This document shows, in pieces, positions 32,096 through 42,430 of a stretch of DNA of 64,000 nucleotides. The first letter of the stretch is position 1; every line of letters begins with the position of its first letter. The position numbers and the translations under genes were made by a program. This DNA is from Streptococcus pseudopneumoniae. Its GTDB lineage: Bacteria > Bacillota > Bacilli > Lactobacillales > Streptococcaceae. The stretch covers positions 1-64,000 of the forward strand of contig NZ_JVFV01000032.1 in assembly GCF_001073085.1 (NCBI RefSeq). Direction: 5' to 3'. The notes under the pieces were generated by a model. It worked only from the letters and a program-made list of their open reading frames with translations, had not been told where the DNA came from and did not search any database.

Positions 32096-32131
32096 AAAAA
32101 GAAATCCAGCTTAAAAACTGGATTTCTTTAC
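32096..32131 (-). terminator. Terminator of the upstream Ali-type gene
   Basis: Minus-strand AAAGAAATCCAG pairs with CTGGATTTCTTT around a TTTTTAAG loop and is followed by TTTGTTTT. It lies about 20 bp past the stop at 32145. Confidence 0.88.
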
Positions 32132-32144
32132 TCATTGGCAAAGG

Positions 32145-34112
32145 CTATTTAACGTGGTTTGCTAACTCTTTTTGATATTTAGCATTTGTTTCAATCTTCT
32201 CTTTTTGCCATTTTTTGAGAGCTTCTTCGTATTCTTTAGCTGTTACAATATCATTTTGTAATTCTAAGCCTTTAAACACAAATGGATCTCCCTTGATACC
32301 AACTTGAGAGTATGCTTTTGTGAACGGCACTGTACGACTAACTGTCGGAGAACCACCTGAAGAAGCTACAGGGATAAGGAGTGAGCTATCTGAAACCCAT
32401 GCTTGTGCTTTGGCATATTTTTCATAGCGTTTGTTGAGATCGCTCGTTTCTGATGCTGCATCATCCAAGAGTTTCTTGTACTCATCAAGTCCAACTTGAG
32501 CCATGACTTCTGGATCTTTTCCTTTTGTGATACCCAAGTGTTTAAGGGCAGAACCCTTCTTAGCATCTAGGATATTGAGGTAGGTTGCCGGGTCTTGATA
32601 GTCTGGCCCCCAACCAGTTCCATTCAAGTCATAGTCTTTTTGAGAAGGAACTTTAGCTTGAGATGTAATGCTCATTTTCTCATTGTCAGTCATTTGAAGT
32701 ACATCGATGACAACATTTTCACTTCCAAGCGCTGCTTCGACAGACTGTTTGAGAGAGTTGGTCTGCTGTACAGCAATGACATCAGTTTGTTCAACTGGAA
32801 TATCCAAATGGATTGGGAAGGTTACACCTTTAGCCTGCAATTCTGATTTTGCTTTTTCAAAGGCTGCTTTTGCTTTTGTCGGATTGTAAAGGGTATCTTT
32901 ACCATCTGTCAAAGCTACATCCTTCCACTGGTCTCCGTATGTTACCAATTGTTCTTGAGCCAACTCACCGAAGGTCTTTTCACCAACCTGAACATAGTCA
33001 TAAGGCACAAGGCTGGTACGGATAATCTTGTCTGCACCTTCTTCGCCATTCATCTGTGCAGAGTAGGCATGACGGTCAAGAGCGAAGTTGATTGCTTGAC
33101 GGAAGTTTTTATTGAGAAGCGCTTCTTTAGTTGATGTTTTTTGGGCATCATCTGTCTTAGCTGTTTTATTGTAAGACTGACGATTTACGTTGAAAGTAAA
33201 GTAATAGCTTGTCGCTTCTTGTGGACTATAAACGATCTTATCGCCGTATTCTTTCTTAGTTGAATCAAAGCTTGAGCTAGTTGGGAAGAGGCGAGCTGTC
33301 GTATATGAGCCTGACGCAAAGCTACGAATCAATGATTCTTGGTCAGATCCATCGTAGAAAGTAAGCTTGACATGATCAATCTTCACATTGTCTTTGTCCC
33401 AGTAATTTGGGTTCTTTTCGTACTCGATCACTGATTTTGAAGTGAAGTTCTTCAAAATATACGGACCATTGTAGAGAATCCCTGAAGGAGCTGCTGCACC
33501 GTAATCTTTACCCTGAGAGTTTAAGAATTCTTCATTAACAGGAAGCATAGTCGCTGTTGTCACCTTAGAATTCCAGAAGCTTTCTGGTTTGTTCAAGGTA
33601 TACTCAACTGTGTAATCGTCAACTGCTTTGACACCGACTGTTGAGAAGTCATTTGTTTCCCCGCTAACATACTCTGCCAAACCTTTGATAGAGTCTTGGA
33701 GAAGTGTTAGGCCATCTGATTTACCATCTGCAGCATGTTTCAAACCAGTCACAAAGTCTTGGGCCTTGACTTCAGCATACTCTTCTCCTTCAGAAGTATA
33801 CCATTTGACACCTTTACGTAGCTTGTATGTGTAGGTCAAACCGTCTTGTGAAACAGACCAGTCTTCAGCAAGCGATGGAATCAAGTTTCCATATTTGTCA
33901 TTTTCCAAGAGTCCGTCGACCAAGTTGGCAATGACGTCTGATGTTGAACTTTTACTAGTAACGCTATAGTCCAATGTTGTTGGATCAACGGCATATACGT
34001 ATGAATATGTTGTTGGAGCATCTGCTTTTTTCTCAGTCTTACCACAAGCCGCCAAAAGAAGAGCTGCGCTCATCGTTATCCCTGCTACTGCGAGCCACTT
34101 TTTCGATTTCAT
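32145..34112 (-). CDS. Oligopeptide-binding lipoprotein, AliA/AliB-like
   Basis: This is a 655-residue peptide-binding lipoprotein. The signal peptide ends in the lipobox LAAC (Cys23), followed by GKTEKKADAPTTYSYVYAVD. It is paralogous to the adjacent 30029-31987 gene throughout, for example NLVDGLLENDKYGNLIPSLAEDW and NFRQAINFALDRHAYSAQMN. The ligand-lining central part differs more (NSLKQSVEAALGSENVVIDVLQM), suggesting different peptide preference. It has its own promoter and terminator. An AliA, AliB, AliC or AliD assignment needs a tree. Confidence 0.93.
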   Translation of the reverse strand: MKSKKWLAVAGITMSAALLLAACGKTEKKADAPTTYSYVYAVDPTTLDYSVTSKSSTSDVIANLVDGLLENDKYGNLIPSLAEDWSVSQDGLTYTYKLRKGVKWYTSEGEEYAEVKAQDFVTGLKHAADGKSDGLTLLQDSIKGLAEYVSGETNDFSTVGVKAVDDYTVEYTLNKPESFWNSKVTTATMLPVNEEFLNSQGKDYGAAAPSGILYNGPYILKNFTSKSVIEYEKNPNYWDKDNVKIDHVKLTFYDGSDQESLIRSFASGSYTTARLFPTSSSFDSTKKEYGDKIVYSPQEATSYYFTFNVNRQSYNKTAKTDDAQKTSTKEALLNKNFRQAINFALDRHAYSAQMNGEEGADKIIRTSLVPYDYVQVGEKTFGELAQEQLVTYGDQWKDVALTDGKDTLYNPTKAKAAFEKAKSELQAKGVTFPIHLDIPVEQTDVIAVQQTNSLKQSVEAALGSENVVIDVLQMTDNEKMSITSQAKVPSQKDYDLNGTGWGPDYQDPATYLNILDAKKGSALKHLGITKGKDPEVMAQVGLDEYKKLLDDAASETSDLNKRYEKYAKAQAWVSDSSLLIPVASSGGSPTVSRTVPFTKAYSQVGIKGDPFVFKGLELQNDIVTAKEYEEALKKWQKEKIETNAKYQKELANHVK

Positions 34113-34144
34113 AGGTATTCTCCTTTAAAATACTATTTTTCACC

Positions 34145-34172
34145 ATTATACCCTATTTTTATATAAAAGCAA
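34145..34172 (-). promoter_or_regulatory. Promoter of the AliA/AliB-like gene
   Basis: TTGCTT (34167-34172), a 16-bp spacer and TATAAT (34145-34150) lie on the minus strand, about 30 bp before the ATG, which follows AAAGGAGAATACCT. Confidence 0.8.
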
Positions 34173-34185
34173 GGGTTTTCAGGTG

Positions 34186-34200
34186 ATTTTTTAGAAAATT
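34186..34200 (-). promoter_or_regulatory. Possible CodY box
   Basis: Minus-strand AATTTTCTAAAAAAT matches the CodY consensus AATTTTCWGAAAATT except at two positions. It lies 14 bp upstream of the -35 box. Peptide-uptake genes are known CodY targets in streptococci, so the site is plausible, but such A/T-rich matches also occur by chance. Confidence 0.35.
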
Positions 34201-34239
34201 CAAACTAATATTTATTAAAGAAGTTTCTACACTTATTTT

Positions 34240-34274
34240 AGAAAAAAACTCAAGCATCTTGGACACTTGAGTTT
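34240..34274 (-). terminator. Terminator of dexB
   Basis: Minus-strand AAACTCAAG pairs with CTTGAGTTT (34246-34254 with 34266-34274), followed by a T run, 7 bp past the dexB stop. Confidence 0.9.
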
Positions 34275-34280
34275 ATGGGT

Positions 34281-35947
<1,667 letters not shown>

Positions 35948-35953
<6 letters not shown>

Positions 35954-35962
35954 GCGTTTGCT
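35948..35962. promoter_or_regulatory. Catabolite-responsive element (cre)
   Basis: ATGCAAGCGTTTGCT matches the CcpA consensus WTGNAANCGNWNNCW at every fixed position. It covers the dexB -35 box, so CcpA bound during growth on glucose should block dexB. It lies about 55 bp upstream of the -10 box of the divergent DUF1846 gene and could affect that gene as well. Confidence 0.85.
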
Positions 35963-36042
35963 TCAATCTTTTTCCTTATTTCGAACCTCCGTTGTTTCTT
36001 ATCTTCTATTTTTTTTATATAATAGAGGTCAGAGGTAAAAAA

Positions 36043-37527
36043 ATGAAAAAACAAGCTTTTAGTTCTGAACAATATTTAAATCTACAACGCGACCATATCT
36101 TGGAGCGCATCAACCAATTTGACGGCAAACTCTACTTGGAGTTTGGTGGCAAAATGTTAGAAGATTTCCACGCTGCTCGTGTCCTTCCTGGATATGAACC
36201 AGATAACAAAATCAAACTCTTGCAAGAATTGAAAGAACAAGTCGAAGTTGTCATTGCTATCAACGCTAGCAATATCGAGCACTCAAAAGCTCGTGGAGAC
36301 TTGGGCATTTCTTACGACCAAGAAGTGCTTCGTTTGATCGATAAATTCAATGAACTCGGTATCTTTGTCGGTTCAGTCGTCATTACTCAATATGCAGGCC
36401 AACCGGCAGCTGATGCCTTCCGTAATCAATTAGAGAAAAATGGTATCGACTCTTATCTCCACTACCCTATCAAGGGGTATCCGACAGATATGGATCACAT
36501 CATTTCTCCTGAAGGTATGGGGAAAAACGACTATATCAAAACTAGTCGTAACTTGATTGTCGTGACTGCTCCTGGGCCTGGTTCAGGTAAGTTGGCAACT
36601 TGTATGTCTAACATGTACCACGACCAAATCAATGGTATCAAGTCTGGTTATGCCAAATTTGAAACCTTCCCAGTTTGGAATCTCCCACTTCATCACCCAG
36701 TCAACTTGGCTTATGAAGCTGCTACAGCAGACCTAGATGATGTCAACATGATTGACCCATTCCATCTCCAAACCTATGGAGAAACCACAGTCAACTACAA
36801 CCGCGACATTGAAATTTTCCCTGTCCTTAAGCGTATGCTGGAACGTATCTTGGGGGAGTCTCCTTATGCATCTCCAACTGACATGGGTGTCAATATGGTT
36901 GGCTTTGCAATCACTGATAACGACGCTGCCATTGAAGCATCTAAACAGGAAATTATCCGCCGCTACTATCAAACTGTTCTTGATTTCAAGGCTGAAAAAG
37001 TCGGTGAAACTGCTGTGAAGAAGATTGAGCTTCTCATGAATGACCTAGGTATCACACCAGCTGATAGAAAGGTTGCTGTTGCCGCACGTCAAAAAGCAGA
37101 AGAAACAGGCGGACCTGCTCTAGCTCTTGAATTACCTTCTGGTGAAATCGTTACTGGTAAGAACTCAGAACTCTTTGGTCCAACAGCCGCTGCTTTGATC
37201 AATGCAATCAAGAAATCAGCTAACATCAATGCTGAAACAAAATTAATTGAACCAGAAGTGGTGAAACCAATCCAAGGTTTGAAAATCAATCACTTGGGTA
37301 GTCGCAATCCCCGACTCCACTCAAATGAAATCCTTATCGCACTTGCAATCACAGCTATGCAGAATCCTGATGCAGATCGTGCCATGAAAGAACTCGGAAA
37401 TCTCAAAGGAAGCGAAGCTCACTCTACAATTATCCTAACAGACGAAGACAAAAATGTTCTTCGCAAACTAGGAATCAATGTAACCTTTGATCCTTACTAC
37501 CAATACGATCGTTTATATCGCAAGTAA
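36043..37527 (+). CDS. DUF1846 family protein
   Basis: This 494-residue protein matches, by length and overall sequence, the DUF1846 family common in streptococci. Its biochemical role is not established. A P-loop-like GPGSGK sits at 178-183 in [20 protein letters not shown], suggesting nucleotide binding. Other distinctive stretches are [21 protein letters not shown] and [15 protein letters not shown]. The ATG at 36043 behind AGAGGTAAAAAA was chosen; the longer frame starts in the promoter. A TATAAT at 36018-36023 lies only 20 bp before it. Divergent from dexB and ended by a strong terminator. Confidence 0.93.
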   Translation: MKKQAFSSEQYLNLQRDHILERINQFDGKLYLEFGGKMLEDFHAARVLPGYEPDNKIKLLQELKEQVEVVIAINASNIEHSKARGDLGISYDQEVLRLIDKFNELGIFVGSVVITQYAGQPAADAFRNQLEKNGIDSYLHYPIKGYPTDMDHIISPEGMGKNDYIKTSRNLIVVTAPGPGSGKLATCMSNMYHDQINGIKSGYAKFETFPVWNLPLHHPVNLAYEAATADLDDVNMIDPFHLQTYGETTVNYNRDIEIFPVLKRMLERILGESPYASPTDMGVNMVGFAITDNDAAIEASKQEIIRRYYQTVLDFKAEKVGETAVKKIELLMNDLGITPADRKVAVAARQKAEETGGPALALELPSGEIVTGKNSELFGPTAAALINAIKKSANINAETKLIEPEVVKPIQGLKINHLGSRNPRLHSNEILIALAITAMQNPDADRAMKELGNLKGSEAHSTIILTDEDKNVLRKLGINVTFDPYYQYDRLYRK

Positions 37528-37543
37528 AATACGACACTCACTC

Positions 37544-37587
37544 CTCTAAGAGTTGGATCCTTATCGTCCAGCTCTTAGAGTTTTTTT
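37544..37587 (+). terminator. Terminator of the DUF1846 gene
   Basis: CTCTAAGAGTTGGA pairs with TCCAGCTCTTAGAG (one mismatch), followed by TTTTTTT, 16 bp past the stop codon. Confidence 0.93.
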
Positions 37588-37699
37588 ATAGCTTTCCGGT
37601 CTTTCACAAGCATAGCTTTCAAAAAGAATTCTAATTTTAATAGAAACTGGGATAACATTTAATTTTAGATTTATTTCTCATGAATTCTTAAAAGGAGTG

Positions 37700-37841
37700 A
37701 TACTCAATGAAAATCAAAGAGCAAACTAGCCGCAGGTTGCTCAAAGCACTGCTTTGAGGTTGTAGATAGAACTGACGAAGTCAGTAACATATATACGGCA
37801 AGGCGACGTTGACGCGGTTTGAAGAGATTTTCGAAGAGTAT
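37700..37841 (-). repeat. BOX element (boxA-boxB-boxC)
   Basis: Read on the minus strand, boxA runs from ATACTCTTCGAAAATCTCTT through the ACGTCGCCTTGCCG segment. A single boxB (ACTGACTTCGTCAGTTCTATC, AACCTCAAAG) follows, then boxC (GCAACCTGCGGCTAGTTTGC ... TTTTCATTGAGTA). The matching BOX-PCR-like sequence CGGCAAGGCGACG is at about 37797-37809. About 142 bp. The rest of this intergenic stretch (37842-38022) shows no gene. Confidence 0.9.
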
Positions 37842-38022
37842 GAATCAATCCTCTTCAATCTTGACTTGAACTATCTTGGCTGAGATCTTGATCCGTTTTC
37901 TCTACAATATCAAATTGGTATAATGAGACTGACTGTGTCACTCTTATCTAGAACCTCAAAGCGATGCTTGGAGATATCTACACAAGAGAACTAGTTTAGT
38001 CATTGATTTTCATTAAGTATAC

Positions 38023-38075
38023 AAAAAAAGTGAACAAGACAGCATTCTGATTTCCAGAAAACTATTTAGTTCACT
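38023..38075 (-). terminator. Terminator of glmS
   Basis: AGTGAAC pairs with GTTCACT (38029-38035 with 38069-38075) and holds an inner TTCTG / CAGAA stem. A run of seven T follows on the minus strand, 26 bp past the glmS stop. Confidence 0.85.
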
Positions 38076-38100
38076 TTTTCTTATGATTTAAACTTTGGGT

Positions 38101-39909
38101 TTATTCTACCGTTACTGACTTAGCAAGATTACGTGGCTTGTCCACGTCGAGTCCACGGTGTAGGGTTGCAAAGTAAGCGACCAATTGTGTTGGTACGACC
38201 ATTGAGATTGGTGAGAGGTAAGGGTGTACGGTCGTAAGGACAACATCATCGGTATCTTTAGCAACATTTTCTTCTGCAATAGTAAGGACCTTAGCGCCAC
38301 GTGCTGCCACTTCTTGGATATTTCCGCGAGTGTGATTAGCAAGAACCGGGTCTGACAAGAGGGCCAATACAGGCGTTCCTTCTTCAATCAAAGCAATAGT
38401 TCCGTGCTTGAGCTCTCCAGCCGCAAAACCTTCACATTGGATGTAAGAGATTTCTTTGAGCTTGAGACTGGCTTCCATGGCTACGTAGTAATCTTGACCA
38501 CGTCCGATATAAAAGGCGTTACGTGTTGTTTCAAGAAGATCACGCACCTTGCTATCAATCAATTCTTTTTCTGAGAGAGTTGATTCGATAGACTGAGCCA
38601 CGATAGACAATTCGTGAACCAAATCGAAAGCTTTGGCTTTTTCATTGCCATTTGCTTCACCGACCGCTTTCGCAAGGAAGGCAAGAGCTGCGATTTGGGC
38701 TGTATAAGCCTTAGTTGACGCTACGGCAATTTCAGGACCTGCGTGAAGAAGCATGGTATGGTGAGCTTCACGTGACAGAGTTGATCCTGGCACATTTGTC
38801 ACTGTCAAGCTTGGAATTCCCATTTCATTGGCCTTGACCAATACTTGACGGCTATCAGCTGTTTCACCAGATTGGCTGATAAAGATGAAGAGTGGTTTCT
38901 TGCTGAGAAGTGGCATACCGTAGCCCCACTCAGATGAGATACCAAGTTCAACTGGCGTATCTGTCAATTCTTCCAACATTTTCTTAGAAGCAAATCCTGC
39001 GTGGTAAGAAGTCCCAGCTGCTAGAATGTAGAGGCGGTCTGCCTCTTGAACAGCCTTGATGATAGCAGGATCTACCACTACTTGACCAGCCTCATTAGTG
39101 TAGGCTTGGATGAGTTTACGCATCACCGTTGGCTGCTCATCGATTTCCTTGAGCATGTAGTAAGGGTAAGTTCCCTTACCGATATCTGATAAATCAAGTT
39201 CAGCAGTGTAGCTAGCACGCTCACGACGATTTCCATCATAGTCTTGAACTTCAATGCTATCAGCTTTCACGATTACCAACTCTTGGTCATGGATTTCCAT
39301 GTATTGGTTGGTTTCACGAATCATGGCCATGGCATCTGAGCAGACCATGTTGTAACCATCTCCAAGACCAATCAAAAGTGGTGATTTGTTCTTAGCCACA
39401 TAGATGACATCTGAATTTTCAGAGTCGATCAAAGCGAAGGCATAAGAACCACGGATAATGTGAAGAGCTTTTTTAAAGGCTTCAAGTACTGACATGCCGT
39501 CTTCTTCAACAAATTTTCCAATCAAGTGTACAGCGATTTCTGTATCTGTTTGTCCCTTGAAGTGGTGTCCTGCAAGGTAGTCTTCCTTGATTTCAAGATA
39601 ATTTTCAATCACCCCATTGTGGACCAATACAAAACGTCCTGTCTCAGAGCGATGTGGGTGAGCATTGTCTTCTGTTGGTTTACCGTGAGTGGCCCAACGA
39701 GTATGTCCAATACCAGTTGTCCCCTCAACGCCAGCAGTCTTAGCAGACAATTCTGCAATACGACCAACAGCCTTCACCAAATGGTTTTCAGCACCACCTA
39801 GGACAAAAATTCCCGCAGAATCATAACCACGGTATTCGAGCTTTTCAAGCCCTTGAATCAAAATATCAGTTGCATTTGTGTTTCCAACAACACCAACAAT
39901 TCCACACAT
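38101..39909 (-). CDS. glmS: Glutamine-fructose-6-phosphate aminotransferase
   Basis: This enzyme makes glucosamine-6-phosphate from fructose-6-P and glutamine, the entry to UDP-GlcNAc, peptidoglycan and amino-sugar polymers. It has 602 residues. The N-terminal nucleophile Cys follows Met1 (MCGIVGVVG). The glutaminase part contains [11 protein letters not shown] and the two SIS sugar-isomerase domains contain SQSGETADS and ASTKAYTAQ. The C-terminus ends LAKSVTVE, as is typical. It stands alone with a strong promoter between two NagR-like sites and no glmS ribozyme, since the upstream region is short and carries protein-type operators. It would also supply precursors for the ManNAc made by MnaA. 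Confidence 0.98.
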   Translation of the reverse strand: MCGIVGVVGNTNATDILIQGLEKLEYRGYDSAGIFVLGGAENHLVKAVGRIAELSAKTAGVEGTTGIGHTRWATHGKPTEDNAHPHRSETGRFVLVHNGVIENYLEIKEDYLAGHHFKGQTDTEIAVHLIGKFVEEDGMSVLEAFKKALHIIRGSYAFALIDSENSDVIYVAKNKSPLLIGLGDGYNMVCSDAMAMIRETNQYMEIHDQELVIVKADSIEVQDYDGNRRERASYTAELDLSDIGKGTYPYYMLKEIDEQPTVMRKLIQAYTNEAGQVVVDPAIIKAVQEADRLYILAAGTSYHAGFASKKMLEELTDTPVELGISSEWGYGMPLLSKKPLFIFISQSGETADSRQVLVKANEMGIPSLTVTNVPGSTLSREAHHTMLLHAGPEIAVASTKAYTAQIAALAFLAKAVGEANGNEKAKAFDLVHELSIVAQSIESTLSEKELIDSKVRDLLETTRNAFYIGRGQDYYVAMEASLKLKEISYIQCEGFAAGELKHGTIALIEEGTPVLALLSDPVLANHTRGNIQEVAARGAKVLTIAEENVAKDTDDVVLTTVHPYLSPISMVVPTQLVAYFATLHRGLDVDKPRNLAKSVTVE

Positions 39910-39945
39910 AGTATATACGACACAGACAAGCTGTGCTTTCCCCTT

Positions 39946-39964
39946 AAATTGGTATAGTCTAATT
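39946..39964. promoter_or_regulatory. NagR-like operator, downstream site at glmS
   Basis: AAATTGGTATAGTCTAATT is an imperfect palindrome close to the ATTGGTATAGACCAAT-type site of the GntR regulator NagR, as I recall from S. mutans. It lies about 20-40 bp downstream of the predicted transcription start, a repressing position. Confidence 0.6.
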
Positions 39965-39989
39965 CTCGCTTTGCAGAATCAGCAAAAAC

Positions 39990-40018
39990 AGTATATACTT
40001 GTTTCTTTTACTTGTCAA
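39990..40018 (-). promoter_or_regulatory. glmS promoter
   Basis: On the minus strand TTGACA (40013-40018), 17 bp, TATACT (39990-39995) form a near-consensus promoter about 80 bp before the glmS ATG. Confidence 0.9.
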
Positions 40019-40024
40019 GAATAA

Positions 40025-40043
40025 AAATTGGTATAGCGTGATT
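40025..40043. promoter_or_regulatory. NagR-like operator, upstream site at glmS
   Basis: AAATTGGTATAGCGTGATT repeats the left half of the site at 39946 and lies immediately upstream of the -35 box, 79 bp away. The right half is weaker. Confidence 0.5.
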
Positions 40044-40084
40044 CTGCCGATTCTATCTACTAAAAATCTAGCATATTTCGCCTA

Positions 40085-40190
40085 ATACTCAATGAAAATC
40101 AAAGAGCAAACTAGAAAGCTAGCCGAAGGCTGTACTCTAGTACGGCAAGGCGAAGCTGACGTGGTTTGAATTTGATTTTTGAAGAGTATA
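40085..40190 (-). repeat. BOX element lacking boxB (boxA-boxC)
   Basis: About 106 bp. The minus strand gives TATACTCTTCAAAAATC, CAAACCACGTCAGCTTCGCC and TTGCCGTACTAGAG (boxA), then directly the boxC sequence (CAGCCTTCGGCTAGCTTTC, GTTTGCTCTTTGATTTTCAT). No boxB copy separates them. It lies between glmS and the small ORF at 40232. Confidence 0.88.
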
Positions 40191-40202
40191 AAGCAAGTAT
40201 TT

Positions 40203-40223
40203 AAAAAGGGCTCTATCGCCCTT
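40203..40223 (-). terminator. Terminator of the small ORF
   Basis: AAGGGC pairs with GCCCTT (40218-40223 with 40206-40211) over GATAGA, with a short T run on the minus strand, 9 bp past the TAG at 40232-40234. Confidence 0.85.
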
Positions 40224-40231
40224 AATAACTA

Positions 40232-40309
40232 CTATTTTGTAGCAAGCTTGTCTGCCTTTACTACTTCTTGAAATTTTTTTTGATAATTTACTTTAATCGT
40301 CATTGTCAT
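40232..40309 (-). CDS. Candidate 25-residue peptide
   Basis: The reading frame begins MTMTIKVNYQ, continues KKFQEVVKAD and ends KLATK, followed by TAG. It has no signal peptide or membrane segment; the net charge is positive. It is preceded by ACGAGGACTCTCAC and by a 6-bp hairpin (AGAGTC / GACTCT) that ends at the ribosome site. A TATACT -10 box lies at 40341-40346 with a weak -35, and a strong terminator follows. A discrete transcription unit around so short a frame suggests a real peptide or an sRNA with a peptide. I do not recognise the family. recG ends 82 bp upstream, so read-through from recG is also possible. Confidence 0.55.
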   Translation of the reverse strand: MTMTIKVNYQKKFQEVVKADKLATK

Positions 40310-40390
40310 GTGAGAGTCCTCGTTTCTTTTTGATGACTCTAGTATAGGCAATAACCCTAAAAGCAAACTTAAGATTTTCTTAGAGAAAGC

Positions 40391-42406
40391 TTAATCTAAA
40401 TGTTCTTTCTTTTCTAGATTTAGGACAATCATATGCCACTCTGGGTCCTCCTGCCAGTTAGGAAGAGAGCTGATATAACCAGCTACCTTACGCGCTTCCT
40501 CAAGAATCGGAAAATCTTCGATAATATCAGCCACTTGAAACTCTGGTAGACCTGACTGTCTGGTTCCAAAAATCTCACCAGAGCCACGCATTTTCAAATC
40601 TTCCTCTGCAAGGACAAATCCATTAGTCGTTTCCGTCATGATGCGCATGCGATCCTTTCCAGAGTCAGTTTTGGGATTGGCTACAAGTACCGCATAGGAC
40701 TGCTTATCCCCACGGCCTACACGACCCCGAAGCTGATGGAGTTGACTAAGCCCAAAACGATCAGCATCCATGATAATCATAACCGTCGCATTTGGCACAT
40801 TGACCCCAACCTCGATAACCGTTGTCGAAACCAGAATATCTGTTTTTCTCTCTTTGAAATCCTGCATAATCTGGTCTTTTTCATCACTCTTCATCTTACC
40901 GTGTAAGAGAGCAACTTTTGCTTTTTCTGCAAAATGAGCCGTCAATTCTTCCGATAAAGCAATAGCATTTTTAAGATCCAGGGCTTCAGATTCTTCAATC
41001 AGGGGCGAAATGACATAGGCTTGGGAGCCTTTCTGAATCTCACTCTCTAACCAAGTCAAGACCTGGGGCAGTTGTTCATGCTTGATCCAGCGTGTTACGA
41101 TTGGTTTTCGTCCCGCTGGCATCTGGTCAATAATGGAAACATCCATATCTCCAAAGGCGGTGATGGCTAAGGTCCGTGGAATCGGAGTTGCCGTCATCAT
41201 GAGGACATCTGGATTTTCTCCTTTTTCCCGTAAAATACGCCTTTGTCCCACACCAAATCGGTGTTGTTCATCGATGATTATCAAACCAAGTCGAGCGTAT
41301 TCCACCCCATCCTGTATGAGGGCATGGGTACCGACGATCACATCAACCTCGCCCTTGGCAATCGTTTCCAAAACCGTGCGTTTTTCTGCAGCTTTCAGTG
41401 AACCTGTTAGGAGGGCTAGTTTCAAATCTGGAAAGAGACTTTCTAGACTTTCAGAATGCTGCTCTGCAAGGATCTCTGTTGGAACCATTAGAGCCGCCTG
41501 ATAACCAGCCGTTACAGCCGCGTACATCGCTAGACCCGCAACCACTGTCTTCCCACTACCAACATCCCCTTGTAAGAGTCGATTCATGTGTTGGTCCGAC
41601 TTCATATCTGTCAGGATTTCTTGTAGGCTTTTTTCTTGGGCTTTGGTTAAGGCAAAAGGCAATTTCTCTTTAACGGCAGTTAGTTTTTCCTGGGACCAAT
41701 TCAGGACCAATCCACTTCCGTGAATCTTATTTTCAGACTTGAGGGTCTGTAATTGCATTTGGAAATAAAAGAGCTCCTCAAACTTGATTCGACGAAGGGC
41801 CTGTTTGTATTCTGCTAAATCCTTAGGAAAATGCATGGCACGAACAGCCTGACAGCGAGACATGAGTTTGTATTTATCGAGCAAGGACTGAGGGATATTT
41901 TCCTCTATCAAGAGATCTAGACCCTGGTCAAAGGCGGTTTTAATGACTTTAACAAGGCCTGCTTGACTAACTCCTTGTGCGAGACGATAGACCGGTTGGA
42001 GATCATCCTCCACTTGGGCTAAAACCTTCATGCCTGTGAGACTAGCTTTAGCACGATCCCACTTTCCAAAGACAGCCAAGGTTGCTCCTAGTTCAATCTT
42101 GTCAGCTAGGTAGGGTTGGTTAAAGAAGTTAACCGCAAAAACAACCTCTCCCTGTTTAAGGCTAAAGCGAAGACGATTGCGCTTAAATCCATAATACTGA
42201 ACACTAGCTGGCGTTACTACCTGACCAGACAGAACCGCCTTCTCGCCATCTTCTAGTTCTAGCACCTGCTTGGTCTTAAAATCTTCATAACGGAAAGGAA
42301 AGTAGAGCAAGAGGTCTTGCAGATTTTCAATTCCTAGTTTGGCATATTTTTCTGCTGATTTAGGTCCTACTCCTGGTAAGACATGCAAGGGTTGATGTAA
42401 ATTCAT
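40391..42406 (-). CDS. recG: ATP-dependent DNA helicase RecG
   Basis: This 671-residue helicase remodels stalled forks and Holliday junctions. It has an N-terminal wedge/OB domain, Walker A in QGDVGSGKTVVAG, the DExH box DEQHRFGVGQRRIL, motif III MMTATPIPRTLA, and the motif VI region in QLRGRVGRGDKQSYAVL. The C-terminal TRG region contains LKMRGSGEIFGTRQSGLPEF. It is the last gene of the aro-acpS-alr-recG group, 24 bp after alr, an order I recall from pneumococcus. Confidence 0.97.
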   Translation of the reverse strand: MNLHQPLHVLPGVGPKSAEKYAKLGIENLQDLLLYFPFRYEDFKTKQVLELEDGEKAVLSGQVVTPASVQYYGFKRNRLRFSLKQGEVVFAVNFFNQPYLADKIELGATLAVFGKWDRAKASLTGMKVLAQVEDDLQPVYRLAQGVSQAGLVKVIKTAFDQGLDLLIEENIPQSLLDKYKLMSRCQAVRAMHFPKDLAEYKQALRRIKFEELFYFQMQLQTLKSENKIHGSGLVLNWSQEKLTAVKEKLPFALTKAQEKSLQEILTDMKSDQHMNRLLQGDVGSGKTVVAGLAMYAAVTAGYQAALMVPTEILAEQHSESLESLFPDLKLALLTGSLKAAEKRTVLETIAKGEVDVIVGTHALIQDGVEYARLGLIIIDEQHRFGVGQRRILREKGENPDVLMMTATPIPRTLAITAFGDMDVSIIDQMPAGRKPIVTRWIKHEQLPQVLTWLESEIQKGSQAYVISPLIEESEALDLKNAIALSEELTAHFAEKAKVALLHGKMKSDEKDQIMQDFKERKTDILVSTTVIEVGVNVPNATVMIIMDADRFGLSQLHQLRGRVGRGDKQSYAVLVANPKTDSGKDRMRIMTETTNGFVLAEEDLKMRGSGEIFGTRQSGLPEFQVADIIEDFPILEEARKVAGYISSLPNWQEDPEWHMIVLNLEKKEHLD

Positions 42407-42430
42407 GCTACTCTCCTTTCCTTCTGTTTT

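Noticed and set aside
37700..37841. Palindromic BOX sequence as an attachment site or small RNA gene
   Set aside because: Its modules match the boxA-boxB-boxC pattern known from pneumococci, which explains it better.
40085..40390. A glmS ribozyme upstream of glmS
   Set aside because: The leader from the predicted start site to the ATG is only about 75 nt and carries operator-like palindromes; no ribozyme core fits.
41082..41673. Plus-strand frames of 91-139 codons opposite recG
   Set aside because: Antisense shadows of a conserved helicase gene; no start signals.
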